Made by a program: the position numbers and the translations under genes. Positions 15,469-23,032 of a DNA stretch of 26,805 bases are shown here, piece by piece. Within the stretch, counting starts at the first letter, position 1. Each line of letters opens with the position of its first letter. Under the pieces are notes generated by a model. The model did no database searches. It saw nothing but the letters and a program-made list of their open reading frames with translations, and was not told the DNA's origin. Source of the DNA: an uncultured Oscillospiraceae bacterium (lineage in GTDB: Bacteria; Bacillota; Clostridia; Oscillospirales; Oscillospiraceae); the NCBI GenBank assembly GCA_900756495.1, contig CAAEKI010000216.1:1-26805 (forward strand), written 5' to 3'.

Positions 15469-15629
15469 GGCCTTGTTTGAAAATTGGCGGAGTGGCCAAT
15501 GGCGAGAGATTTTTCCGCCGGACAAGGCAAAAATTCGCAGGAATACGTTGTGTATTCCAAGAATTTTTTACGCTGTATGGCGGAAAAACATCCGCCGTTT
15601 GGGCGTTTTGACTTTTTTCATACAAGGCC
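15469..15629 (-). repeat. MITE-like repeat, copy 3 (inverted)
   Basis: A 161-bp copy in opposite orientation to copies 1 and 2, flanked by TA at 15467-15468 and 15630-15631. Its end lies 4 bp before the AAGGAGG of ypeB. Removing the element and one TA would leave CTCTAAAAAGGAGGG, so the insertion appears to have pushed the ypeB ribosome binding site about 163 bp away from upstream promoter sequence. An open frame running from inside the repeat into ypeB is fortuitous. Confidence 0.85.
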
Positions 15630-15648
15630 TAAAAAGGAGGGATCTCAA

Positions 15649-17013
15649 TTGCCCATGACAAAGAGACGGATCCGCGTTCTGGCAGTCAGCTTTCTGGCCG
15701 CCGCCTTTGCCGTGACGGCAGGCTTCGCTGTACAGGGGCATGCCCGCGCCGCCCGGTACCGGCTCCTTGCGGACAACAGCTACCGCCATGCCTTTACCGA
15801 ACTGGTCACTGCGGTGGGCGAGCTGGACTCCGCCCTTCAGAAGGGGACCTATGCCTCCACCTCCTCCCTGTTCTCCTCCCTATGCACACAGGCCTATGGA
15901 AAGGCCCTGGCCGCCCAGACGGCCATTGGAGAGCTGCCCTACGGCAGCGTGGAGCTGGAGCAGACCGCCGCATTTCTGGCCAAGGCTGGGGATTATGCCA
16001 TGGCGCTCTCCCGGGGAGCCTGGCAGAATGAGGTGTGCACTGCGGAGGAACGTGAGACGCTGCGGGGACTGTCGGCAGCGGCAGGAGAGCTGTACGCCAC
16101 ACTGCAGGCGCTGGAGAGCGAGCTTTATGCCGGCACGGTCGAGGCGGAGGATCTGGCCGCTGTGCAGGACCGCCTCTCCCGCGCCATGGAAGACGGGACG
16201 GTGACCGCCGGTTCGGTCTTTCAGGACGTGGAGGCCGACTTCCCGGAGGTTCCCACTCTGGTCTATGACGGACCGTTCTCCGAACACCTGACCAACCGGA
16301 CGCCCAAAATGCTGGAAGGTATGCCCCAGGCGGACGAGGCTGCGGCACGGGGGGCCGCGGCAAGTTTTCTCGATCTGAAGCCGGAGATTTTCACTCTGGC
16401 CTCCGCGGGAGAGGGCGCCCTGCCCACCTACGGCTTTTCCGCCCTGGTGGACGGCGGGACGGTATGGGTGGAGGTCACCAGAACAGGGGCACAGGTGCTC
16501 TCAGTCATCAACGACCGTCCCGTGGGCGAGGCCGTCCTCTCCGCCGAGGAGGGACAGGCCCAAGCCGCCGCCTTTCTGTCCGAGCACGGCTTCCCCGATA
16601 TGGCACCCAGCTACTATATCCAGCGGGACAATGTCCTGACCGTCAACTTCGCCGCCGTACAGGACGGTGTCGTCTGCTACCCCGATCTGGTCAAGGTGTC
16701 GGTGGCGCTGGACGGCGGACGCATTGTGGGCTTTGAGGACCACGGCTACCTGATGAATCACGGAAGCCGCGACCTGGCACAGCCCACCGTCAGTCTTGCC
16801 AGGGCTCAGGCCGCTGTGGGGGATGGGCTGAGTATTCTGGCCCACCAGATGGCGGTCATTCCCACCTCCGGCCAGTACGAGGTCCTGTGCCACGAGTTCA
16901 AGTGCCGCCGGGAGGACGGTGGTCATGCCCTGGTCTATATTGACGCCTTTACCGGCCAGGAGCGCCAGATCCTCCTTCTGCTGGAGGATGAAACCGGCAC
17001 GCTGGTGCTCTGA
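15649..17013 (+). CDS. ypeB: Spore germination protein YpeB
   Basis: A 454-residue protein, close to the ~450 of Bacillus YpeB, which stabilises and localises the cortex-lytic enzyme SleB in the spore inner membrane. TTG 15649 is preferred because AAGGAGG lies 8 nt upstream; the ATG at 15655 is 14 nt away. One N-terminal membrane anchor (IRVLAVSFLAAAFAVTAGFAV) is followed by a helical domain. The strongly conserved LVYDGPFSEHLTNRTPKMLEG (split by eye at residues ~203-223) and two to three PepSY-like repeats, including YPDLVKVSVALDGGRIVGFE, follow. No sleB is adjacent. A clean terminator follows the stop. Confidence 0.93.
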   Translation: MPMTKRRIRVLAVSFLAAAFAVTAGFAVQGHARAARYRLLADNSYRHAFTELVTAVGELDSALQKGTYASTSSLFSSLCTQAYGKALAAQTAIGELPYGSVELEQTAAFLAKAGDYAMALSRGAWQNEVCTAEERETLRGLSAAAGELYATLQALESELYAGTVEAEDLAAVQDRLSRAMEDGTVTAGSVFQDVEADFPEVPTLVYDGPFSEHLTNRTPKMLEGMPQADEAAARGAAASFLDLKPEIFTLASAGEGALPTYGFSALVDGGTVWVEVTRTGAQVLSVINDRPVGEAVLSAEEGQAQAAAFLSEHGFPDMAPSYYIQRDNVLTVNFAAVQDGVVCYPDLVKVSVALDGGRIVGFEDHGYLMNHGSRDLAQPTVSLARAQAAVGDGLSILAHQMAVIPTSGQYEVLCHEFKCRREDGGHALVYIDAFTGQERQILLLLEDETGTLVL

Positions 17014-17140
17014 TCGGATCCACAGTGGGCTGTCAAAAAGCCCCATGGCCTCCGAACCGGCAGTCTCGAATGGAATGCTCCCAGCCCGCGGAGGTGGAAG
17101 CCGCCAGACGCCATTCCCTCCGCCCGCCGGGGATGCCAAC

Positions 17141-17187
17141 CGCACTGGGCAGGGCGTACCGCCCTGCCCAGTGCGCCTTCCTTTTTC
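17141..17187 (+). terminator. Rho-independent terminator of ypeB
   Basis: Arms at 17141-17156 and 17160-17175 are exact complements with a TAC loop, followed by CCTTCCTTTTTC. It may also serve the convergent MATE gene. Confidence 0.85.
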
Positions 17188-17194
17188 AGGCATT

Positions 17195-18520
17195 TCATAT
17201 AACCCGAAATGCGGTCCATTTCTGAGTCCTGTACCTCCATATGAAAATCGCTCCGCGGATAATGAGGTCAATCCCCATACCCGCTGCAATCCCGAGCACC
17301 CCCCAGTTCAGCCATACGGCGAATGCAGCGGAGAACACCAGCCTTGCGGCCACCGTCAGAACAATGGATGTTATCATGGTAAAGCGGACGTCTCCGGCCG
17401 CCCTCAGCCCACTACCCAGCGGCCCGGCAAAGGGGTAGGCGATGCCGTTTACCACGTTGTTGATCAAAACCAGCCATATCACTAGCGACTTGGCCTCGTC
17501 GGATATGGCGAAGAACCCCATTAATATGGGCGTCAGGGCGAAGACCAGCGCGTTCCACGCCACAGACAGGACAAAGGTGATCCTGCTCAGTTTCTTAAAA
17601 TAAAAATTGGCCGCCTCTCTGTCTCCGGCCCCCATGCACTGGCCTATGACTGTCGTAAAGACAGGGGCCATGGCCTGTCCCATCAGCGCAGCCAGAGACC
17701 AGATGCTCTGCGCCACGCCGTTGGCGGCGATCTGATACGTCCCAAACAGCGCGACCATGCTGCTCAGGGCGACCTTAACCAGCTGATGCACCCCATTCTC
17801 CACGCCGTTTGGTATGGCAATCCCCAGCACCCGTTTCAACAGCTCCCCATCCCACGTAAAAATCTCTCTCCTCCTGTATCTGACAGGGAGCCTCTGCGCA
17901 AAGCAATATACTGTAACTGCGGCCGCCGAGAGGGTTCTGGCAATCAAGGAGGGGTAAGCAACGCCTGCCACCCCGGCACCCAGGGCAAAGACCCCCACCA
18001 GATTCCCGACAATATTGATCCCGTTTGCCGCCGTAGATATGTACATGGTCACATTTGTCTTCCCTATACTGCGGCACAGGGCAGCGCCCGCATTATAAAC
18101 GGCGAGCGCCGGAAAGGAATAGGCCGAAATGCGGAGGTAGATCCCGCAGGCCTCCATCACCGGCTCCTCCACCTTCCCGAACAGCGCTTCCAGCAGCGGA
18201 CGCTGAAACAGCAGAATGGCCGCTGAGAGGGCCACTGCGCTGAGCACAGAGAGCATGAGCAGCTGGCCGGCGGACCGCCCCGCCCGCTCATTGTTTCCGC
18301 TGCCGATATATTGGCTGATGATTACCGCGCCGCCGGACGCCAGGGCGGTGAATAAAAAAAGGAACACCGTATTGAATGCGTTGACCAGGGATACGCCGGA
18401 CACGGCGGCGTCTCCCACAAAGCTCACCACAAAGGTGTCTGCCAGCCCCACCAGCATCAGCAGAAACTGCTCCACAAATAGGGGTACAATTAAATTTCTC
18501 AGATCCCTGTTTGTAAACAT
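17195..18520 (-). CDS. MATE-family multidrug exporter
   Basis: A 441-residue protein with 12 predicted membrane segments in two homologous halves. LIVPLFVEQFLLMLVGLADT, the SGVSLVNAFNTVFLFLFTALASGG helix and the second-half counterpart (VENGVHQLVKVALSSMVALFGTYQIAANGVA) are typical of MATE Na+/H+-coupled exporters. ATG 18520 has AGGTG 5 nt upstream. A GTG at 18526 overlaps the TetR stop (GTGA) and is the alternative. It is co-transcribed with the TetR gene before it, which probably controls it in response to an exported compound. Confidence 0.9.
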   Translation of the reverse strand: MFTNRDLRNLIVPLFVEQFLLMLVGLADTFVVSFVGDAAVSGVSLVNAFNTVFLFLFTALASGGAVIISQYIGSGNNERAGRSAGQLLMLSVLSAVALSAAILLFQRPLLEALFGKVEEPVMEACGIYLRISAYSFPALAVYNAGAALCRSIGKTNVTMYISTAANGINIVGNLVGVFALGAGVAGVAYPSLIARTLSAAAVTVYCFAQRLPVRYRRREIFTWDGELLKRVLGIAIPNGVENGVHQLVKVALSSMVALFGTYQIAANGVAQSIWSLAALMGQAMAPVFTTVIGQCMGAGDREAANFYFKKLSRITFVLSVAWNALVFALTPILMGFFAISDEAKSLVIWLVLINNVVNGIAYPFAGPLGSGLRAAGDVRFTMITSIVLTVAARLVFSAAFAVWLNWGVLGIAAGMGIDLIIRGAIFIWRYRTQKWTAFRVI

Positions 18521-18522
18521 GC

Positions 18523-19074
18523 TCACACCTGGTATTTTCTGTTGAGATATGTTTCACACTCTGCCAGCATCCTTTTCACCTTTTCCATGTCCCAATCACA
18601 GTACGACGTTGCCGCCATGGCCGCAATTCCATGGGTGTGCATCCACAGCTGATCGTGAAAATGGTGGGCCTCCTCATGGCCGATACGGTAGCGCTCCATC
18701 AGCTGTGCCATGGAGCGCTCTATGACCGGCTTCAGCGCCGACTTCATCTCTTCAAATGCATTCCTGCGCATAAACAGGAACTTGAACAGCTCGCTCTCCT
18801 CCCGGGCAAAACGGATGTAGTCCATTCCATACAAATGGGCACCGCCGGCCTCCAGGTCAAAGCCAAGGCGGCGCAAAAAATAGGTCACTGCCTCCGAAAC
18901 CAGCGCGGAGCGCAGCTCTTCCATCCGTGAAAACGAGAGATAAATGGGCTGTGTGGAACAGTTCAGCCTCCGGGCAAGTGCTTTCACATTGACGGCCTCT
19001 ATTCCACCCTCACGCAGCAGCTCAAAGGCCGCAGCCAAAATTTTATCTCTGGGGATCTGCTTTTTTGCAGGCAT
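18523..19074 (-). CDS. TetR-family transcriptional regulator
   Basis: A 183-residue repressor. The N-terminal helix-turn-helix is clear (RDKILAAAFELLREGG, then VNVKALARRLNCSTQPIYLSF, residues ~9-48). The C-terminal ligand domain (ESELFKFLFMRR...HFHDQLWMHTHGIAAMAA) resembles the TetR C-terminal family that carries a conserved HxLWxxxHG-type helix. GGAGGG lies 7 nt before the ATG. It overlaps or abuts the MATE gene and has a strong promoter with a perfect palindrome just downstream of the -10, consistent with autorepression of the pair. The inducer is unknown. Confidence 0.9.
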   Translation of the reverse strand: MPAKKQIPRDKILAAAFELLREGGIEAVNVKALARRLNCSTQPIYLSFSRMEELRSALVSEAVTYFLRRLGFDLEAGGAHLYGMDYIRFAREESELFKFLFMRRNAFEEMKSALKPVIERSMAQLMERYRIGHEEAHHFHDQLWMHTHGIAAMAATSYCDWDMEKVKRMLAECETYLNRKYQV

Positions 19075-19094
19075 CCGGCATCCCTCCGTTTTAA

Positions 19095-19112
19095 CAATAA
19101 ATTAATTTATTG
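19095..19112. promoter_or_regulatory. Probable TetR operator
   Basis: CAATAAATTAATTTATTG is a perfect 18-bp palindrome located 12 bp downstream of the -10 box and 20 bp before the tetR ATG. That is a classic roadblock position for an autorepressor. Confidence 0.6.
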
Positions 19113-19124
19113 ATAATTTAGTTT

Positions 19125-19153
19125 ATTTTATATGAGACTGTATTACCTGTCAA
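19125..19153 (-). promoter_or_regulatory. tetR-MATE promoter
   Basis: On the minus strand, TTGACA (19148-19153), a 17-bp spacer and TAAAAT (19125-19130) form a near-consensus promoter. Confidence 0.78.
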
Positions 19154-19156
19154 GGA

Positions 19157-19199
19157 CAAAAAGCGCCGCCTCCAGCCTGTTTAACGGCTGGAGGCGGCG
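19157..19199 (-). terminator. Minus-strand terminator upstream of tetR
   Basis: Arms at 19164-19177 and 19186-19199 are exact 14-bp complements. On the minus strand the stem is followed by CTTTTTGTCC. It would stop read-through from glmS before the tetR promoter. Confidence 0.65.
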
Positions 19200-19207
19200 T
19201 CCGCGTA

Positions 19208-19236
19208 TTGAAAATCCGGCGTTGCGCCGCTATAAT
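19208..19236 (+). promoter_or_regulatory. Promoter of the flavodoxin-like gene
   Basis: TTGAAA (19208-19213), a 17-bp spacer and perfect TATAAT (19231-19236), 31 bp before the ATG. The spacer contains a small palindrome, CGGCGTTGCGCCG. Confidence 0.8.
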
Positions 19237-19267
19237 AAGGAGACGACATTCCTTGCAGGAGGTACAT

Positions 19268-19837
19268 ATGGCTGGAAAAACACTCATCATTAACGGCTCG
19301 CCCCGTGTGAATGGAGACACCTCCGTGCTGCTACGGGAGCTGAAACAGAACCTGGACGGCGAGGTGGTGGAGCTGTCCGCCTTTCGCTCCAACATTGCGC
19401 CCTGTGTGGACTGCCGCAGCTGCTGGAAAACCGCCCGCTGTGTGGTGGAGGACGATATGCGCGTCATCTACGACGACGACTTCGACAACGTTGTGCTCGC
19501 CTCACCGGTCTATTTTATGACTCTGCCGGGCAAGGTCCTCAGCCTGATGAGCCGCTTTCAGCCTTGGCATGCCGCTATGTTCTTTCTCAATCAGCCTCTG
19601 AAGCAGCGCCCCAAAAAAGCCGGACTGATTTTGGTCGCCGGCGGGAAGGGCAATGAAGCCGGGGCCATGCACCATATCCGGGTTCTCTTTAAATTGCTCA
19701 ACGCCAAGGGCTTTGAACAGCATACCGTCATGTCTCTCCATACGGACACCGTTCCTGCCGCGCAGGATGCCGCGGCGCTCCGAGATGCCCACCGGCTTGC
19801 CGCATGGCTGAACGGGGAAAGCGCAGATTTGGAATAA
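19268..19837 (+). CDS. Flavodoxin/NADPH-dependent FMN reductase-like protein
   Basis: A 189-residue flavodoxin-fold protein. KTLIINGSPRVNGDTSVLLREL (read in two pieces) supplies the FMN-phosphate loop SPRxNGxT, CVDCRSCWKTARC the Cys-rich segment often seen in iron-sulfur flavoprotein-like members, and LASPVYFMTLPG the second FMN loop. ATG 19268 has AGGAGG 5 nt upstream; the upstream in-frame start overlaps the promoter. The likely role is electron transfer to an unknown quinone, nitro or disulfide acceptor. It stands alone between a TetR operon and glmS. A short stem with a T5 run follows at 19848-19862. Confidence 0.87.
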   Translation: MAGKTLIINGSPRVNGDTSVLLRELKQNLDGEVVELSAFRSNIAPCVDCRSCWKTARCVVEDDMRVIYDDDFDNVVLASPVYFMTLPGKVLSLMSRFQPWHAAMFFLNQPLKQRPKKAGLILVAGGKGNEAGAMHHIRVLFKLLNAKGFEQHTVMSLHTDTVPAAQDAAALRDAHRLAAWLNGESADLE

Positions 19838-19900
19838 GCTCTGCCTGACATCAGGTTTTTCCTGCGGAAACATGCTTGGATGCGCCGCCCAGGCTGCACG

Positions 19901-21733
19901 CTACTCCACTGTCACCGATTTCGCCAAATTCCGGGGTTTATCAATATCGCACCCTCGCATCAGGGCCACGTAATAGGCAAAGAGCTGCATGGGCACCACA
20001 TCCAGGGAGGGCAGGAGCATGGGGTGGGTATCTGGAACCAGAATGGCGGCGTCCACCGTCTTCTTCATCTCATCGCCCAGGGAGTCTGTGGTTACCCCCA
20101 GTACATCTGCCCCGCGGCTCTTGACTTCCACCACGTTGCTCATCAGCTTTTCGAACAGCTTGCTGTAGCTGGCCAGCGCCACCACCAGCGTACCGTTCTC
20201 AATGAGGGAGATGGTGCCGTGCTTGAGCTCCCCGGCGGCATACGCCTCCGAGTGAATGTACGAGATTTCCTTTAGCTTAAGGGAGCCCTCCAGCCCCACG
20301 GCATAGTCAATATTGCGGCCGATAAAAAAGACCGACGGGTGGTTGAAGTAAATAGAGGCATAGTACTGGATGATCTCCCGCCGCTCCAGAATGGTTTCAA
20401 TCTTGGTCGGAATGAGCAGCAGCTCGGAGACAATGGCGTCGTACTCCTCCCGGGTGACAGTACCCAGCACTTCGGCGCAGTACAATCCGATGAGATAGAC
20501 TACCGCCAGCTGTGTGGAGTAGGCCTTGGTGGTGGCCACGGCGATCTCAGGCCCCGCCCAGGTATAGATGACGTCGTCTGCCTCCCGGGCGATGGTGGAT
20601 CCCACTACATTGACGATGGCCAAAAGCCGCCCGCCCAGCCGCCGGGCCTCCCGCATAGCGGCCAGGGTGTCGATGGTCTCTCCCGACTGGCTGATCACCA
20701 GGCACAGGGTTTTTTCGCTCACAATGGGATCGCAGTAGCGGAACTCGGAGGCCAAAGTGACCTCCACAGGCTTGCGCAGCAGGCGTTCCAGCGTATATTT
20801 TGCCGCCATGCCCACGTGGTAGGAGGACCCGCAGGCGATGACGTAAATTTTGTCCATGCCCCGCAGATAGTCCGCCTCCAGCTTTAAATCGTCCAGTACC
20901 ACCCTGCCCTCCTGAATACGCGGAAACACGGTGTCCCGGATGGCCTTGGGCTGCTCCATGATCTCCTTGGCCATAAAGTGCTCATAGCCGCCCTTTTCCG
21001 CCGCTGAGATCTCCCAGTCCACATGGTGCTGCTCCTTCTGCACCGGTCGGAGATAGGCATCATAGACCCACAGGTCGTCGGCGGTGAGCTCGGCGATTTC
21101 CCCGTCGTCCAGGTAGTACACGTCCCGGGTGTACTTGATGACGGCGGTGACATCACTGGCCAGAAAATGAAAGCCCTTGCCCAGGCCCAGGATCAGGGGG
21201 CTGTCCTTCCGTGCGGCGATGATGCGGTCTGGGCAGTCTGCACAGACAATGCCCAGCGCGTAGGCCCCCTGGATGCGGCCCAGCACCTTGACCACCGTGT
21301 CCAAAATATTTCCGTCGTAGTAATACTCCAGAAGCTGGGCCACCACCTCCGTATCCGTCTGGGAGGCAAAGACAATTCCCTCCTCCTGGAGGAACTCCCG
21401 CAGCTCCACATAGTTCTCTATAATGCCGTTGTGGACGACGGCAAACACTCCATCCTCGCTGACATGGGGGTGGGAGTTCACATCAGAGGGCTCCCCATGG
21501 GTGGCCCACCGGGTATGTCCAAGCCCCATGGCGCCATGAACCGTCTTGCCTCCCTCCACAATATCGGAGAGGACCTGGAGCCTCCCTTTTGCCTTGACCA
21601 CCTGAAGCCCCTCCCGGGGATCGTATACGGCGATGCCCGCCGAGTCGTAACCTCTGTATTCCAGGCGGGAGAGGCCGTCCAGCAAAATGGGCGCGGCCTC
21701 CTCCCGTCCGATGTATCCAACAATTCCGCACAT
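19901..21733 (-). CDS. glmS: Glutamine-fructose-6-phosphate aminotransferase (isomerising)
   Basis: A 610-residue enzyme that makes glucosamine-6-phosphate from fructose-6-phosphate and glutamine, the entry to peptidoglycan and wall sugars. The catalytic Cys2 follows the initiator Met (MCGIVGYIG). YRGYDSAGIAV and LGHTRWATHG belong to the glutaminase domain. ACGSSYHVG and SQSGETIDT mark the first SIS domain, and the C-terminal KPRNLAKSVTVE is canonical. ATG 21733 has AAGGAAGGG 9 nt upstream; the ATG at 21742 overlaps that site. The leader is about 30 nt, so there is no room for a glmS ribozyme. Confidence 0.97.
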   Translation of the reverse strand: MCGIVGYIGREEAAPILLDGLSRLEYRGYDSAGIAVYDPREGLQVVKAKGRLQVLSDIVEGGKTVHGAMGLGHTRWATHGEPSDVNSHPHVSEDGVFAVVHNGIIENYVELREFLQEEGIVFASQTDTEVVAQLLEYYYDGNILDTVVKVLGRIQGAYALGIVCADCPDRIIAARKDSPLILGLGKGFHFLASDVTAVIKYTRDVYYLDDGEIAELTADDLWVYDAYLRPVQKEQHHVDWEISAAEKGGYEHFMAKEIMEQPKAIRDTVFPRIQEGRVVLDDLKLEADYLRGMDKIYVIACGSSYHVGMAAKYTLERLLRKPVEVTLASEFRYCDPIVSEKTLCLVISQSGETIDTLAAMREARRLGGRLLAIVNVVGSTIAREADDVIYTWAGPEIAVATTKAYSTQLAVVYLIGLYCAEVLGTVTREEYDAIVSELLLIPTKIETILERREIIQYYASIYFNHPSVFFIGRNIDYAVGLEGSLKLKEISYIHSEAYAAGELKHGTISLIENGTLVVALASYSKLFEKLMSNVVEVKSRGADVLGVTTDSLGDEMKKTVDAAILVPDTHPMLLPSLDVVPMQLFAYYVALMRGCDIDKPRNLAKSVTVE

Positions 21734-21767
21734 GGGGATCATCCCTTCCTTTCGGACTTATGAAGCT

Positions 21768-21796
21768 ATTATAATGTGCGGTGCTATATTCTGCAA
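21768..21796 (-). promoter_or_regulatory. glmS promoter
   Basis: On the minus strand, TTGCAG (21791-21796), a 17-bp spacer and perfect TATAAT (21768-21773), 34 bp before the glmS ATG and just after the ylmC-like stop. Confidence 0.75.
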
Positions 21797-21801
21797 TGAT
21801 T

Positions 21802-22071
21802 TTATTCCGCCGTGCCGCGCCGGAGCCGGGGCGCTCCAGCCCCGTCCACCAGAATGATGTCTGCGCCGAAGCGCTTGACGCTCTCCCACGGGAAAATCCG
21901 GTCCGGCTCCCTCCCCAGCAGGCCGAAAAACCGCAGGCGGCCCGGTACCACCAGAGCGAGCACCCGGCCGCTCTCCAGGTCCACCTCCACATCTCCCACA
22001 TAGCCGTACCGCCCGCCGTCCCGGATGTCTATAATCTCCTTGTCCCTCAGATCTGTAATTCTGCTCTCCAC
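21802..22071 (-). CDS. YlmC/YmxH-family PRC-barrel protein
   Basis: An 89-residue protein. GTG 22071 (MESRITDLRDKEIIDI) has AAGGGGGG 7 nt upstream. A longer in-frame extension to 22110 lacks a ribosome binding site. RYGYVGDVEVDLESGRVLALVVPG and FPWESVKRFGADIILVD have the PRC-barrel strand pattern of the clostridial/bacillar YlmC/YmxH family, annotated as sporulation proteins of unknown mechanism. It lies between glmS (downstream, own promoter) and a divergent exported-protein gene. Confidence 0.85.
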   Translation of the reverse strand: MESRITDLRDKEIIDIRDGGRYGYVGDVEVDLESGRVLALVVPGRLRFFGLLGREPDRIFPWESVKRFGADIILVDGAGAPRLRRGTAE

Positions 22072-22129
22072 GGTGAGGCCCCCCTTCTGTTTGTGTGATG
22101 CCCGTCCCAAAATGGGCCATACTATTCCT

Positions 22130-22960
22130 ATGAGAAAAACAACTTGTACTATACGCGCCCTGCTGCTGAGGGCGGCGGTCCTTGCAGCCGTCCTCCCCGC
22201 TCTCTTTCAGCTGTTCGCCCACCGGCAGCCCCCTTTTCACCCCAGCTGGGCGCGGGAGGATCTGTCTTTTCTGTATGGCGGCCAGGCGCTTGCAGTGGAG
22301 GACTATTCGCTGCTGTTCCGGCAGACCGGACTGGGCCGGGCAGGCGTGGATCAGCTCCTGTCGGAGGGGGAGACCGGGATCGCCCGGATTCTCGAGATTC
22401 AGGACGATTTTTTCTCCCCGACACAGATCGCCTGTTCCTCCCTCAACTGGCCAGTCCGGGAGGAACTGCGGGACAGCGCCGCCCCTTCTGTTCCTCTTCT
22501 GCCCGGCGACGTGCTGCTCACCTTTTCTACCCACACCCTGGGCTGGCGGCACGGCCATGCGGGCCTTGCCGTGGATGCCGGGAACACAGCGGAGGCTGTA
22601 TGCATCGGATCGGCCTCCGCCCTGGTAGGGGCTGAGCACTGGAACCGGTATGGCACCTGTATTCACCTGCGCCTGCGCAACGCTCCGGAAGAAGCTCGGG
22701 AACAGATAGCCCGTTTTGCCCTGGAGACCCTGGACGGCCTTCCTTACCGCCTGACCTGCGGTCTGCTGGGGCAAAAGGACGGCGGCGGCGGCGCCCAGTG
22801 CGCCTGGCTGGTGTGGCGCGCCCTGTGGGAGGCCGGATATGACGCCGACGCGGATGGAGGACGTCTGGTCACCGTGGCTGACCTGGCGGCAAGCCCTCTC
22901 TTTGAGGTGGTCCAAATCCGTGGGATAGATCCTGAATCTTTCCCCAGCGGCCCATTCTGA
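22130..22960 (+). CDS. YiiX/NlpC-P60-like exported protein
   Basis: A 276-residue protein with an N-terminal hydrophobic segment (ALLLRAAVLAAVLPALFQLFA), probably a signal anchor. The C-terminal half fits the permuted papain-like (YiiX/DUF830) fold: PGDVLLTF, then RHGHAGLAVD with the candidate catalytic His, then AQCAWLVWRAL with the candidate Cys near residue 224. Members are thought to be lipid- or peptide-cleaving cysteine hydrolases; the substrate is unknown. The first ATG (22130) lacks a ribosome binding site, and no other in-frame start is better, so the start is uncertain. It diverges from ylmC with only 58 bp between. Confidence 0.75.
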   Translation: MRKTTCTIRALLLRAAVLAAVLPALFQLFAHRQPPFHPSWAREDLSFLYGGQALAVEDYSLLFRQTGLGRAGVDQLLSEGETGIARILEIQDDFFSPTQIACSSLNWPVREELRDSAAPSVPLLPGDVLLTFSTHTLGWRHGHAGLAVDAGNTAEAVCIGSASALVGAEHWNRYGTCIHLRLRNAPEEAREQIARFALETLDGLPYRLTCGLLGQKDGGGGAQCAWLVWRALWEAGYDADADGGRLVTVADLAASPLFEVVQIRGIDPESFPSGPF

Positions 22961-22961
22961 T

Positions 22962-22990
22962 TTGCGTTTCTCTGAAAAGCCGCGTATAAT
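22962..22990 (+). promoter_or_regulatory. Promoter of the AEC permease gene
   Basis: TTGCGT (22962-22967), a 17-bp spacer and perfect TATAAT (22985-22990), 42 bp before the ATG. Confidence 0.7.
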
Positions 22991-23032
22991 ATCCTCCGGG
23001 ATAAAGAAATTGGAAATCGGGGGAATCGCCGT

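Noticed and set aside
15484-15648. N-terminal extension of ypeB into the repeat
   Set aside because: The extra 55 codons are MITE sequence. AAGGAGG before TTG 15649 and the membrane anchor right after it mark the real start.
21734-21767. glmS ribozyme
   Set aside because: The leader between the promoter and ATG is about 30 nt, far too short, and no ribozyme core is visible.
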